From: Certhia americana
Lineage: Eukaryota; Chordata; Aves; Passeriformes; Certhiidae
Assembly: GCA_018697195.1 (NCBI GenBank)
Contig: CM031857.1
Coordinates: 90,170,923-90,234,922, forward strand
DNA: 64,000 bases
Direction of reading: 5' to 3'
The position numbers and the translations under genes are program-made. Within the stretch, counting starts at the first letter, position 1. Every line of letters begins with the position of its first letter. Under the pieces are notes generated by a model. That model did not search any database and had not been told where the DNA came from. It saw only the letters and a list, made by a program, of their open reading frames with translations. This document shows positions 12,011-23,672 of the stretch, one piece after another.

Positions 12011-15000
12011 AAGGGAACTGTCAACACCACCTGTGTGAAACACCCATAATAAAGGGTGACCTTGAACTCAAGAATGAGAGCAGCCAACCCAAAGCCTACA
12101 TGGAGAAACATATGTGTGGGCTTCACTCTCTTCATCCCATCTTCTGCTCTTCATCTCCCTTCAAAGGAATAAACAGTGTTTTATTTCAGTGAATTTGTGT
12201 TTGGATGACCTGACTGTCAGTCATCTCCCTTCCTTTCTTACACATTTGGGTAAGGTCTTGGCTGGACTGTCTGCAGCTGGGGGAGGGGAGTTAGAGTCTG
12301 TGGTGGGAGGCAGCTCCTCCATCCCCAAGGCTGCCACAAGAACCCCTGAGCCATTCCCTGGTGGTACCCAGCACATGCCACCAGCTGGTGGAGGAACTTG
12401 GGCAGCAGGCTCATCAGGCCAGACAATTAAAGGAGATGTCATCTACTCTTGGTATCAGCCAGACTCATAGACAGGGGCTGCAGGGTGCCCAGAAGAGCTG
12501 AGACTGTTGGGTCAACAAACCTGGTAATGGTTGTGGGCAGGAGAGGCTAGAGAGTGCTCCAAAGGCACAGATGTACCCCAGTGAATATCCTTAAAGAGAG
12601 GCACTTGTGAGGCAGGGATGTCCCTGAACACACCTTCTTCTGGGGCCTTGGCTGGGTTTAGGAGAAATAAGTGGCTGTTTGGAAACACATTAAACCACAA
12701 GCCAATAAATATGGTGGGGTTTTTCCTACCAGAGTACTTTGCAGTGGTTTTGAGTACACAAATAAATGCTACCTGAACCCTGAGTAAGTTTGGTGTTGCC
12801 AGCAGTGAAGTGATTAAATTCACTCTCATCATCTTTGTTTAAATGATTGTGACACAATAATCAAATATGTAGAAGTGATTCATGCCAATTTAAATTGGTG
12901 TATTAAGAAAGCACCATAGTTTCCAAGCACAAAAAAAGACAGGCAGATGCATTTAAAACAAAAATATGTTGCAATGTGAGGTAGGGGACTATGCAGTAGA
13001 AAATGAAAAATAAGTAATAAAAAGAAATTCAAGACCTACAATTGTTAAAAGATTCTCAAGATTCTTCCTGGACAGAATCAAAGTAATCAAATTACTCACT
13101 GGTGACACTGCCTTTCCTTTTGTTCAGCTCAGATGCTCCCTCCCACAACAGGGCTTGGCAATGTGTGTCCTGCAGCATGGGTGAACAGAGGTGTTCTGAA
13201 TTTCTCCTCCACCTGAGATCCACATTCTTGAGAACTGGTTTATCATCAGGATCCACCAATGTGCCAGCCTGATGGCCCCAGCCCACATCTCTCACATACT
13301 CCTTTCACACCTTGTGTACAACCAGTGACTCTTGGCAGAGTCAATGCTGTCAACCTCAACTGTTAATGCCAGGAATCATGTCCCACCAGAAATAATCTGA
13401 AAATACTTATGAACTCAGCTTGCCTGCGAGGGTTTGAATTCCTTATGCATCACATGTGACGGCAAAACCAATTCTAAGTGAATTGCTGAAGTACAGCCAC
13501 GGTGACATTTAAGAACCGCCAAACACATTAACAATTGCATTTGGAGACCAGCAATTTTACTCTGCACTCCACCCAAGAAACTGGAACAGCACTATTTACA
13601 GTCATGATTATTCTTAGCTAAGTTGCCATGGAACAAAGCCTGGTTAATCCTAATGGACTGATTCAGGAACAATCTCTCTTTCTAATCTTATTGCCTAATT
13701 CTCTATCACTCCCCTTAGGTTAGTATTTATTTAAGATGTAAGAGCAGCAAGATTTTCAAGAAGTCGTCATTTCACTATGTATAGTGGTAGTAGCAGCACA
13801 GTCCTCTCACTAAGAATAATAAAGGATGTTTTTGTTTCTCTTTGCAGGAAGCAGGGTAAAGAATTTTTCCTTCCAGAAGCAGATCAAATCTTCATTGAAT
13901 TTTCCTTGAATTCATAGGATTTAGTACATGAGTCCATGTGTTTCTTTGAGCCTTGGAAATGACAAACATTTGGTCAGTGATACCTTTGTCAGAGAAATTA
14001 ATGTTTTGGGGAGTGTGTACATAATAGACAGATGTGCTGTTAAAAGAAGTTATTGTACTTTGACATTTTTCTGATGCCAGCTTCATGGGCACCTTTCTTC
14101 TATCACCTAGGCAATAGTCTGGCCTCTTCTATTTGCTGATAGTAACACATAACATTGATTTCAAATACCTCACAAGCCTCCTGGAAACCAGTCAAGAAAT
14201 GGTGTACATGTTAACATCCCCTAGGGAATGCAGGCAGCCCAGCAGTACAGCAGGAGCCAGCCATAAATGGCCTCGTGTTGCAATCAAGTTCATGGGGGAG
14301 AAGCTCAAGCGATGCCCAGTCACTCAGTTCCTCCAGACTCTGCCATGCAAGTGTATTGCAAGACTCCCAAGGAGGCTGACTCATATATTGTGACATAGTT
14401 CTTAGCAATGAGGTGTGTTGGCAGAAGTACCATGGGGAAAGGTGAATTCTTCATGGGTTTTTTGAGAATTGATATATCAGAAATTAAATCATGGCCAGGT
14501 AGTGGAAAGGAGATACTGGAGAAATTAATGCCATTCATTTCAGCAATATGCCTCACACAGAGACACAGCAGATCTCCTTTAATAAATCCCTGGGAAAAGC
14601 CATGAAAGCCCTCTGCTTGCAGAGCTAAGCTTGAAGTGATTAAAGCCTCAGCAATATTTTCTTTACAAGAAATAGCACCATAAGGTCACTGCAGACATCA
14701 CCACTCTGCTCAGGGTTATGGAGAATTAGGTAATTTAATTTTAAAGTGCCTCATCACTGGAATAAATTTGAGAAAGATATTAAAACCAGCCCTGACCTGA
14801 AAATAGAGGTATCCAAAGCAAATAGGAGTTTTGATGAAACAGACGGCAACCATAATTAACTTTGGCATTTTCTCCCATAAACCACATAGTTTTAACTCAA
14901 TTAGTTGGCCTTTTCTTTCTTTTTTTTTTTCCTTTTTTTAATTAAACAAACCCACTTCTATCTAACCAGCAACAAGTTTATAGCCAAACAATAAAATAGC

Positions 15001-16083
15001 CAGGTTTAAGAAATCTGGATAGGACACAGCCCAGGCCAACAGCCATCAAAGTCTCCAGTGCCTGCTTTCTCTTGGCTGGGAGGCCACGGAGCTGCTGCGC
15101 CAGAGCCTGGCAGGAGCCCTGCCCTGTGCTGGGATCATATCTATTTGTTTACACAAAATGTAAAAAAACCATCCTGCAGCTGCTGCAAAACAGTGTGAAC
15201 TGTGCTGTGCAAGCCAGGGGCAGTGGGTTCATTTTCTGTTATTTATGAGCAAAACTGGAATCTTCACTTCAGCTATTTGCACATAAATGTGCTGACATAA
15301 ACCAGTTTAGATGAATAGCTCTGATTCTGTTGTAAACACATAGGTATTTGAATCTTTCCTTGCTGCTGCAAAACCACAATGAAGGTTATGCCAACAATCC
15401 TGCCTAAGACCATTTATCTTATTTTGTCAGTTCATCTTGCAGCGGGACACCATTACTCCAAAGGAGCATTTGCTTCCAAGTGATGTGACCATTCCTGGTG
15501 ATCATTTCAATACAATTAAGACATCCCTACAATTTTACTTTTGTTGCTTTAGTAGGAAGTTAAATTTAAAAAAAAATACTCACTGACAGGATGGAAAGAT
15601 CAAATTATTAAAGTCTTCTAACTTTTTTGTCTCTGATGCTTTTTGTAACACCTAAGAGTGGATGTATGCCAGAGAAGTCTGAAATTGACTATGAAATTGA
15701 GGGAGTTAAGGATTTCTGATTTTTTTTAATGTAAAGGATGCAGAAAGGTTCCTATTGCCAAGGCAGTATGTTTGTATTTTCCCCCATTTCAACAACATTT
15801 TGACCATGTCAAGGCCAAGTTCATAATTTTGCTTATTCAGTTTCATTATTGCCTGGACTAATGAGAGCAGAGAAAAAAAATGCTGGAGATGGCCCAGTCA
15901 AAGTCAATGCAAAATGATGAAGGACAGATGTTTCAGGGCCTGTATCCACAAATGGCCTTTGCCTCTGTAAGTCAAGTTGTGCACAGCCTCACTCAGGCAG
16001 AATTCCCTAGGATTTCAAAGGGAAATAGGACTGCAGATGGGCAGGCTGCACCTGAAGGCAATGTCTCAGAGCACAGATGCAAC
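12011..16083. other. intergenic, no gene recognised
   Basis: Single-copy sequence with no long frame and no repeat family that I recognise. Some stretches, such as 13,400-13,760, lack repeats and read like possible conserved non-coding DNA, but conservation cannot be judged from one sequence. Confidence 0.45.
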
Positions 16084-16305
16084 AATCATTGAATGGTTCG
16101 GGTTGTAAAGGACCTCAGATATGATCTTGCGCCATCTCCCCTGCCATGGACACCTTGCACAAGACCAGGTTGCTCAAAGATCCTTCCAGCCTGGCCTGGA
16201 ACAAATCCGGGATGGGGCATCCACAAATTTTCTGGGTAACCTGTTCCAGTTCCTCACCACCCTCACAGTAAAGGACTTCTCCCTTATATCTAATTTAATA
16301 TTAGA
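16084..16305 (-). mobile_element. CR1 LINE 3' fragment
   Basis: Begins ATCATTGAATGGTTCGGGTT and contains the diverged blocks GACACCTTGCACAAGACCAG, GATGGGGCATCCACAA and CCTGTTCCAGTTCCTCACCA, in the order expected for the reverse complement of a CR1 3' end. An old, degraded copy. Confidence 0.85.
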
Positions 16306-17269
16306 TAAGATTAAAAAAAATAATAAAATAAAAGTCTCCAACATAGTGACAGCAACACAGTCTCTGTCCTGTGTGCATCAGTAATGAAAAAGTGCTGAAA
16401 CCTACTAAAACCCCTCCCAGTGCTACCACTGCCTTGTAGGCAGACTTCCTATGACACTACCAGCTACACCTGGATTCGTATGTTCAGATAGTTGGAGACT
16501 ATCCTCTCTCTGCTCAATCCTGGGAGAGTTTAACCTGGATCTAAATGTGGTCTCTCACACTTTTTCTCTTTTCCATCTCACTAGCTCCCTCCAGTGCATT
16601 TCTGTGTGACTCTGGATCACTGTGTCATTTCTGTGTGTCCTTCGCAGTGCAAGCTTTGGGTGAGAAACTGTGCTGGGGTCTTCCACAAAAGCAGTGGGAG
16701 CTGCAACTACTGTGAGCAAGACTTGAGGGAGTGCTCATGGCCCTGTTTCATCCCCTCATATTCTGGTAGTCAAGAGGTCTGAGATTTTTAAACCCCCTTG
16801 TCAGCCACAGGCTGTCTCTCTCCTGCATGCACAGCTGCTGTGGACTGTACTGAAATCCTCTCTGCACTTACAGAGCTCATGTCCAGCACGGCTCCTCGGC
16901 ACAGCAGGCTGGCACTGGAGAGCACCTCAAGCACAGCCAGCATTCCAATGCTTCCGTGGTAGGGGCAGAGCTCCTCTGAAACGCCCTTAGAGCTTTTTCT
17001 TACCAACATGAGAACAGTAGTGGCCTAAAGGAAAAAAAAAGAGAGGCCACTTTTTGGTGATTACATGAATGTTTTGAGCATCTTTGTATATAATGCATGT
17101 GCTGAAGGAATGGGAATACTGCACAGCAGGGAGGGGTGTCAAAGAAAACAAACAAGTGCTGTAAAACAAAAGTCTGGAGATACAGTGGTGAGGAAATCAG
17201 TCATAGGAGGGCCAAAATTAATTCACCAGAGCAAGGACAGAAGAGCAATTTCTGAACCAATTGTTGGTG

Positions 17270-17270
<1 letters not shown>

Positions 17271-17309
<39 letters not shown>
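17271..17309. repeat. (ATT)n microsatellite
   Basis: Thirteen consecutive ATT/TTA triplets without interruption. Likely polymorphic in length. Confidence 0.97.
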
Positions 17310-17450
17310 GTGTGTCTCTAGCATGTTTAAAGCTTATCTGCTCATAAATTGCTCTGTAGCTCCCTCTAATGACAACTTTACCAACACCGGGCTCCGGGAG
17401 GCAGAGAACAATAAAACTTCTGTGCTCCTGATGTAGCACAGAAGCGTACT

Positions 17451-17595
17451 ATCACTGAATGGTTTGGGTTGGAAGGGGCCTTAAAAATCCTCTAGTCACA
17501 ACCCTTCTGCCGTGGGCAAGGACACCTTCCACTAGACCAGCTGGCCTTGAACACTTCCAGAGATGGGGCATCTACAACTTCTATGGGCAAGAAAT
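17451..17595 (-). mobile_element. CR1 LINE 3' fragment
   Basis: ATCACTGAATGGTTTGGGTT followed by GGAAGGGGCC, GGACACCTTCCACTAGACCA and GATGGGGCATCTACAACTT. This is the same CR1 subfamily type and orientation as the copy at 16084, truncated further. Confidence 0.85.
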
Positions 17596-18703
17596 CAAAA
17601 AATTAAAAATGGCTCATAGTCAATCCTCAGGCAGATTTCTTTGCAGCTACAACAGAGGTAACTGGCTAATCAAGAAATGTGTTGCTGATTCCAGAGCAAA
17701 CTAAAAGAATTGAGTAATAGGGAGACTAAAAAAATAATGATGTGATCCAGCAATGCAGAAACAGCAATGTCAGAGCACAGGATCATTTGAAATATGATAA
17801 CATCCATACTGAATTAGTTGAAAATTAATTATAGATGTCCGTACATTGCAATTCAATGAGAAGCCATAATTCCTCTTGTGTAGATGAAAATGTACACCAA
17901 ATCTTGTAACACATCAATGAGAATTTCCAAGCTAGTATTTTCTGACACTTTGCACTCCTATAGTCACTGTGAACACCTCGGAGATCAGCACAGTCCAAAG
18001 TGGGTGAAGTCTGTTTGGGTTCCAGTTCTGAAAACTATTTTAGTTGAGAAATCTTCAGAAAGTTAGATATGAGAGAAAGCTGCAACATAACCATCTCTTA
18101 CATGCAAACAAGTGATACGAGTAAAAGCCATGCTGTATTTGCACACACATCCCCCTTTTCTGTCCAATTCCTGTCCAGTTCTGTGTATTTCTCTCATATG
18201 CAGATCAGGAACATTTAGTTTGTCTAAGGGCTTGTTTAAAGGTTTACCCTTTAAACCTTTAGGCAACCTGCCTTTAGCCACAGCAATTACTTTTATTAGA
18301 AATTAATATTCCATACTGTCACTTATTTTTAATGCTGACTTTGAAATAAAGACACCTGTTTCAGAGTACAGAGGAAGAGTCTTAATGGACAATAGGTTGG
18401 GTATAGGGCAGAACAGCACCTGGAAACTACAGGAAAACAGTATTTCACAGTTCATTGCGTATAATTTTCACATAAATAATTGATGTATGCAGAAAAATAC
18501 TTTAGGAAAACCATTTAACATTCTAATACACATTGATTTGCCTCACAGTGAGGTAGAAATCATTTCATTTAACAGGGAGGTCTGTGGCTCAGCTGAGACA
18601 AGTCCCAAAGTGCTCAGTGGCAGGGCCTTGGAAAGAACCTGAAGTGACACGTAGTAAAGGACTCATTCAAATAGGAATATTTTGGTCCACAGAGGCTACA
18701 TGC

Positions 18704-18918
18704 AGAATCACAGAATCATAGAACTCTTTAGGCTGGAAAGGTCTCAGTTCATCAAGTCCAACTGTTAATGTAGCACTGCAAGCTCCATCACTAAACCATA
18801 TCCCCAAGTGCCACAACTACGTGTCTTTTTAATACCACCAGGATGGTGACTCCCTGTGCTGCCTCTCCAGCCTGTCTGGCTTGACACTCTTTTTGATGAA
18901 GAAATTTTTCCTACTATG
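18704..18918 (-). mobile_element. CR1 LINE 3' fragment
   Basis: Starts GAATCACAGAATCATAGAAC and carries CATCAAGTCCAACTGTTAAT, a CCCCAAGTGCCACAACTAC block and TGATGAAGAAATTTTTCCTA. Typical minus-strand avian CR1 3' end, with no ORF left. Confidence 0.92.
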
Positions 18919-21900
18919 TGCAAGCTCTTATGCTATGAAATATGTAATTACTACCTACCATTCACCCCCATGTGACTTCTTTTGTCCCTTTTGGATGTTA
19001 ACACCCCATTTGCACCACAGCGATCCCACTGCTTCATTTAACCATAAATGTAGTCAGTTAGAAATCATTCTGGTTTTGAAAAAAAAGAAATATTTATAAT
19101 CAAAACATTTTAAAGAGACTAATTTCTGCTTTAGAAATCACATGGGTGAACAGTTTAACCAAAAGGGGCTAAGGAACAGAGCACAGACAAAAGGAGTCAG
19201 GCAGCTGAAAGCAGTAACCCCCTAAGCCAAAGCCATGGCAGAAAGGTCATTACATTATCTCTTTAGTGCACATATGGTCCTCATGTAAAAATCTTCTGTC
19301 CCATCTGCGAGGTTGCTGTATCAATATGTGTTAATGATATGCTGAGACATCATTTCAACTGCAGAGTTGTTTTTCTCCAAACTCTTCATTTGGTCATTAC
19401 CAGCTTTCCTCTTCTCCAAAAGAAAACAGCACGGGGTATCACTGAACCAGTTTAGATCTGCAGCAACTGCATTAATGAGTCTTTATAATGTTAACATATT
19501 TGAAAACTGCAGACTGAGAGAAAACAGAAGTAGCTTTAAGATTTCTTCAATGCACATCCTCCTGCTTTCCTTTAATTTTCAGAAAGATTCTGTCCTTAGA
19601 GTCAGCGTAAGTATTAACATTTACAGAACGCCAGCGATAAGCGAAGTATTCACCTTTAACATGTTTTCATCATTTTTTATCAGAACAACAGAAAATAAAT
19701 ATTTGCCAGCAGGGAAATCTAGATCATCTTTCTGTACTTTTTTGAATGTGGGTGCAGCATTTATTCTTCTCCAGTGATAGGGAACTTTTCCCAAACTCCA
19801 TCAAAGAGGATACACTATAGCCATGAATGTCACCCAATTCTCACAGCACCCTGGACACCACCCCTAGGGTGCCAGGGATGTGTGTGAGTTGAGCTCTCTT
19901 GAGTCACTCCTGACTCAACCCTCTCCAATGATAGCTCTTCATTACTTCCACCTTTTGATTAAACAGTCAGAGGCATGGGAGACCTTGCTAGTGAGGAAAA
20001 GAAAAAGGTGGCACTGGATACATCAGACTTCTGTGTGCCTGCACCCCACTTGGTTACATTCCTATATTTTTTTTTGCTCAGGTTTTTTCCACTAATGCAG
20101 CAGTAAGCATTGGCTTTGCGTGGTCAGGCTTGGGTAGTGGGGGGTATGGGGAGGAGGGGGGTCTTCTGTGAGAAGCTGTCAGAAACTTCAACCCCTTGTG
20201 TCTGTGAACATCTGATTACTCCTAACTAGAAGTACATAGCTTGGATGCTGTAACTGATAAAACTTTTAGTCTTCTGCAAAGTCAGGATGACATATACCTA
20301 TGTATGTTAGGTACCTTTTTCTTAATGCAAGCATTTAATTTTCCCCTTTAGGTTTAATGAATTCATTTTTATCTTTACTTTTAAAACGGAGGGGGTTTGG
20401 AAGTCACTTAAAAGTTGTTTTTCTTCAATATGTTTCAAGCCTTAAGGCTGTGCACAGAGGAAGAATAAGGAATAAAACTAAACGCTAAGTGTACAACGAG
20501 CAGAACAACTGTTTCTAATTTTTTTCTCTGCAGAACTGGAGGAAACCTCTGGGAATAGATGCCTGTTATTTCACTGAGTTTCACTTAAACTTTGAGGTTT
20601 TGGGTTTCAGAAGGTTGTACACTTTGATGAGTCAATATTAGTATAAGCATTTGAGACAGGGAATCAGAACATCTGGTTTTGATACCTGCACAAACCTCTG
20701 TTGCAGTCATGGAGTGTCTAGGTACAATGAGGGCTACCCTGCAGCTTCAACAGAACAGCAAGTCTCAACTTGCTCAACACCAAGGCTTAGCTCAGATAAA
20801 GAAACACTAAAACACACAAACAGTTTATCCATTTTGTTGGGGGGTTCTGGCTTGGGCACTCTTTCACAAGGTGTAAGAAACATCTTGCCTGAGCATTTAG
20901 TAATAGAGACTAAAAGGGTAGAGAGGCAGTGAAAGAAAAAAACAAGCCAGCAGACAACCAACAGGTAAGAGGCAGATGTGAGGAAATAATGTAACTGAAT
21001 TGTCAGGACATTATCAATAAGCAACTTAGCCAGCATGTCTGTAATTGAGGGTGCAGTTTCCAAGTGACCATAAGCCCATCAGAACTCACTGTCCCTTCTA
21101 AAGACAGAAGAAAGGGAAAGGGAAAAGGGAAAAGGAAAGGGAAAGGGAAAGGGGCCTACTCTTTTGATTGTACAGCTCAGAAGAAATACTTGGTCAAGTA
21201 TGCCAGACCATACAAATTAGCAAGAATCCCTTTGACTTGACTTCTACTAAATGAACTAAAATTTAATACTTCTTTTATAGAATCTTTCTCAAAATAGACA
21301 ATTATGAAGCACAGAATTCTTATTTTAAAACACTGAATCCTAAATGGTCTTCAGGGATCTTTTTATGCAATTAATTTACTTATTAATGTAAGACTAATCA
21401 CTACCAGTAACATTGTATGTGTTCATATTCTAATAATTATATTCCATTTTTCTCTGATATAGAAATAAGCAACATACTGATACACAAAGACAGCTACTTA
21501 GACTCAGCTATGCTTAAGATAAAATATTACTGAAACCAGTAATTCTTACAAGAATCAAATATCAAATGAAATTAAGTTGTAACCTGAGACAAAAATGGCC
21601 TTTTCTGACAAACACCTCCAAATTCTCTGCAGAAGACTACTTTTAGTTTGATTGAATGAACGCTGGTGAAAAGGTATTTTAAAAACTTTACTGGGCATTC
21701 TATACAACTAACAACTTCTTGCAATAAAAAGATGAAGGTAAGTTTGTATTGCACATATGGCCACTGCTAACATCCTCCTATAACAGCCTCGGATGTTTCT
21801 TCATTGTTTCCATTTTATACTTTCCCTTGAGCATTCTTCATGAAACAGATTGAAACCAGTGTCCTTCCAAGAGTAAACAGACAAAATTCCTCTCCAAGGA

Positions 21901-22879
21901 TAGGGATCATGAAAAATGAACTGCCTAAAAGTTCCTACAGAAGCATTTTCTCAATCATATGTATGATCTAGTAATGTAACTGTCCTTAAAAAGTTAGAGA
22001 ACCTGAAACTTGAATATTGTATTACACCCAAGTATATAATGAAGACAAGCTGCAAAATCAGGAAATTATGCTGATTTAATTATTAAATATTTGCCATTGC
22101 AAGAAATAATATTTTCTAACACTTGGGAAGTCAAGAATGACTATGATTCTTTGCTGTCCTGAATGGTCACTTTTACTGGGTTTAAGTTAACGCCACTCTT
22201 TCTACACTGAACTGCAGCCACAGCTCACATAAAGTCAGTCACAGAATGCATTTGAATTATTCATTTAGATAGGGTAGGAAGGCAACTCTTTCACATAATA
22301 AATAGCACTAAGAAGTCACCTGAGTGTAGAGCTTTAAATACCGTTGCCCTCCCTTACAGAAATCCTCTTGAAAGACAACAAAGATAAAAGTATAAGCATC
22401 AATCAAACCAATCTGAAGCTCTTTGGTTGGGGCTTACACTCGGAGACTTTTTTATTATTAATTTAACACTAACACCTTCATGTCCTAAACCTGTATTTAA
22501 AACAGCTTGTCTAGGCATAATTCAGCTGGAAAGGAATTCCTTCTTCCTTGTGCTGCCTCCACTTAAAATCTACATTCCTTCTGAATTACGAAGTACTTAT
22601 ATGTTTTTAACAAATAATACACAGATCACACAAAGGCCAGCATCCTAAATAACAGTGCATAAATTCTTGTTTTCCTTCATTTACATCTGACATGTTCTTC
22701 TGAAAGAGTTAGACTAACCTTACTCAGTGATGACTGAGGCTGATGACTGGGAAGTTGAAGCTTTCAAAGCAGACCTCCAGGGTAATTTTTTATGTCTTGT
22801 TGCCAACAATACTTAAAATATACTACACTGAGCACAAGAGTTTTGTTCTTAACTTGAATAAAAAAAAAAATTACGGCCA
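18919..22879. other. intergenic, no gene recognised
   Basis: AT-rich sequence between the CR1 at 18.7 kb and the presumed 3' end of CHAMP1. It has a (GGGAAA)n run near 21.1 kb. A 136-codon plus-strand frame (19367-19777) is open but hydrophobic and featureless, and I do not call it a gene. Confidence 0.5.
21111..21154. repeat. (GGGAAA)n purine repeat
   Basis: About 44 bases of GGGAAA/GGAAA repeat, purine-only on the plus strand. Confidence 0.9.
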
Positions 22880-23672
22880 ACACCAGGTTGGGTTTCTTTT
22901 TATTGTTAAAACATTAAAGCATAACATTTCACCAAATACAGGAAATTTAGGGGTCGTCTGACATTACAAACACCTTGATCATCAAGAGAAAGTGTTGAGC
23001 TATACATAGTCTGACGTTAATCTATCAATTTAATGTATATTAGTACATGATTAAAACATGGCCAAAATACAGAATCACAAAATAAGTACCTTGATGCTTC
23101 TAAATCTGAGACAAGTCAGAGAACTGAGTGCAATAAATTTCCAGCAAATGTCTGTACACTCAATTACAACCTCAGGGCAGAATTATTCCAGGAATATCGG
23201 TAGTTCCTCGTATTCTGGCTCATTCACATTCAATTTAGTGAGAATTTTGATTTGAGAACTTGATAAAAAACATTTTTAAAAATACAACATTTAACAAATG
23301 TGAAAAAAGAAGTTGTATTCACAGGAAAATATGGATTGCTTGCCACTCCAGTCCTTAATCGCCTATATGTTTTACAAATCTTTACAAAACTAATTTGTAT
23401 CCATTTTGGTTTCAAAAACATAGTACATCTGAAAAATAAAATATGACTCTACTGATGGGTAATACAAAGACAGGAACACGCATTTAAAATTACTTTCAAA
23501 AGTAAATCTTTTCAGTAATACAGCTATAAGACAAGTTAAACATAGTACAATAAACCATGCATCTTCTGACTTGTCAGATCAGCTAAACTACTCGGTTAAC
23601 ATACAGTAACACTTTTGAACACTTCGTAAATTCAGCTTTTCTAGCACAAGGAAAAAAAAAAAAAAAAACAGA
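22880..23672 (-). other. CHAMP1: CHAMP1 3' UTR (presumed)
   Basis: About 0.8 kb of AT-rich sequence directly follows the CHAMP1 stop codon, with a pyrimidine tract (minus-strand T17) right after the stop. No AATAAA occurs on the minus strand before the one at 22899-22904, so the UTR probably ends about 15-20 bases past it. The boundary is inferred and longer isoforms are possible. Confidence 0.5.
22899..22904 (-). terminator. CHAMP1: CHAMP1 candidate poly(A) signal AATAAA
   Basis: First AATAAA on the minus strand after the CHAMP1 stop (context AACAATAAAAAG). A GU-rich segment (TGGTGTTGGCC) lies some 20 bases downstream, as expected for a cleavage and polyadenylation site. Confidence 0.5.

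Noticed and set aside
19367..19777. 136-codon plus frame
   Set aside because: Hydrophobic, featureless, in AT-rich sequence, without homologue that I recognise.
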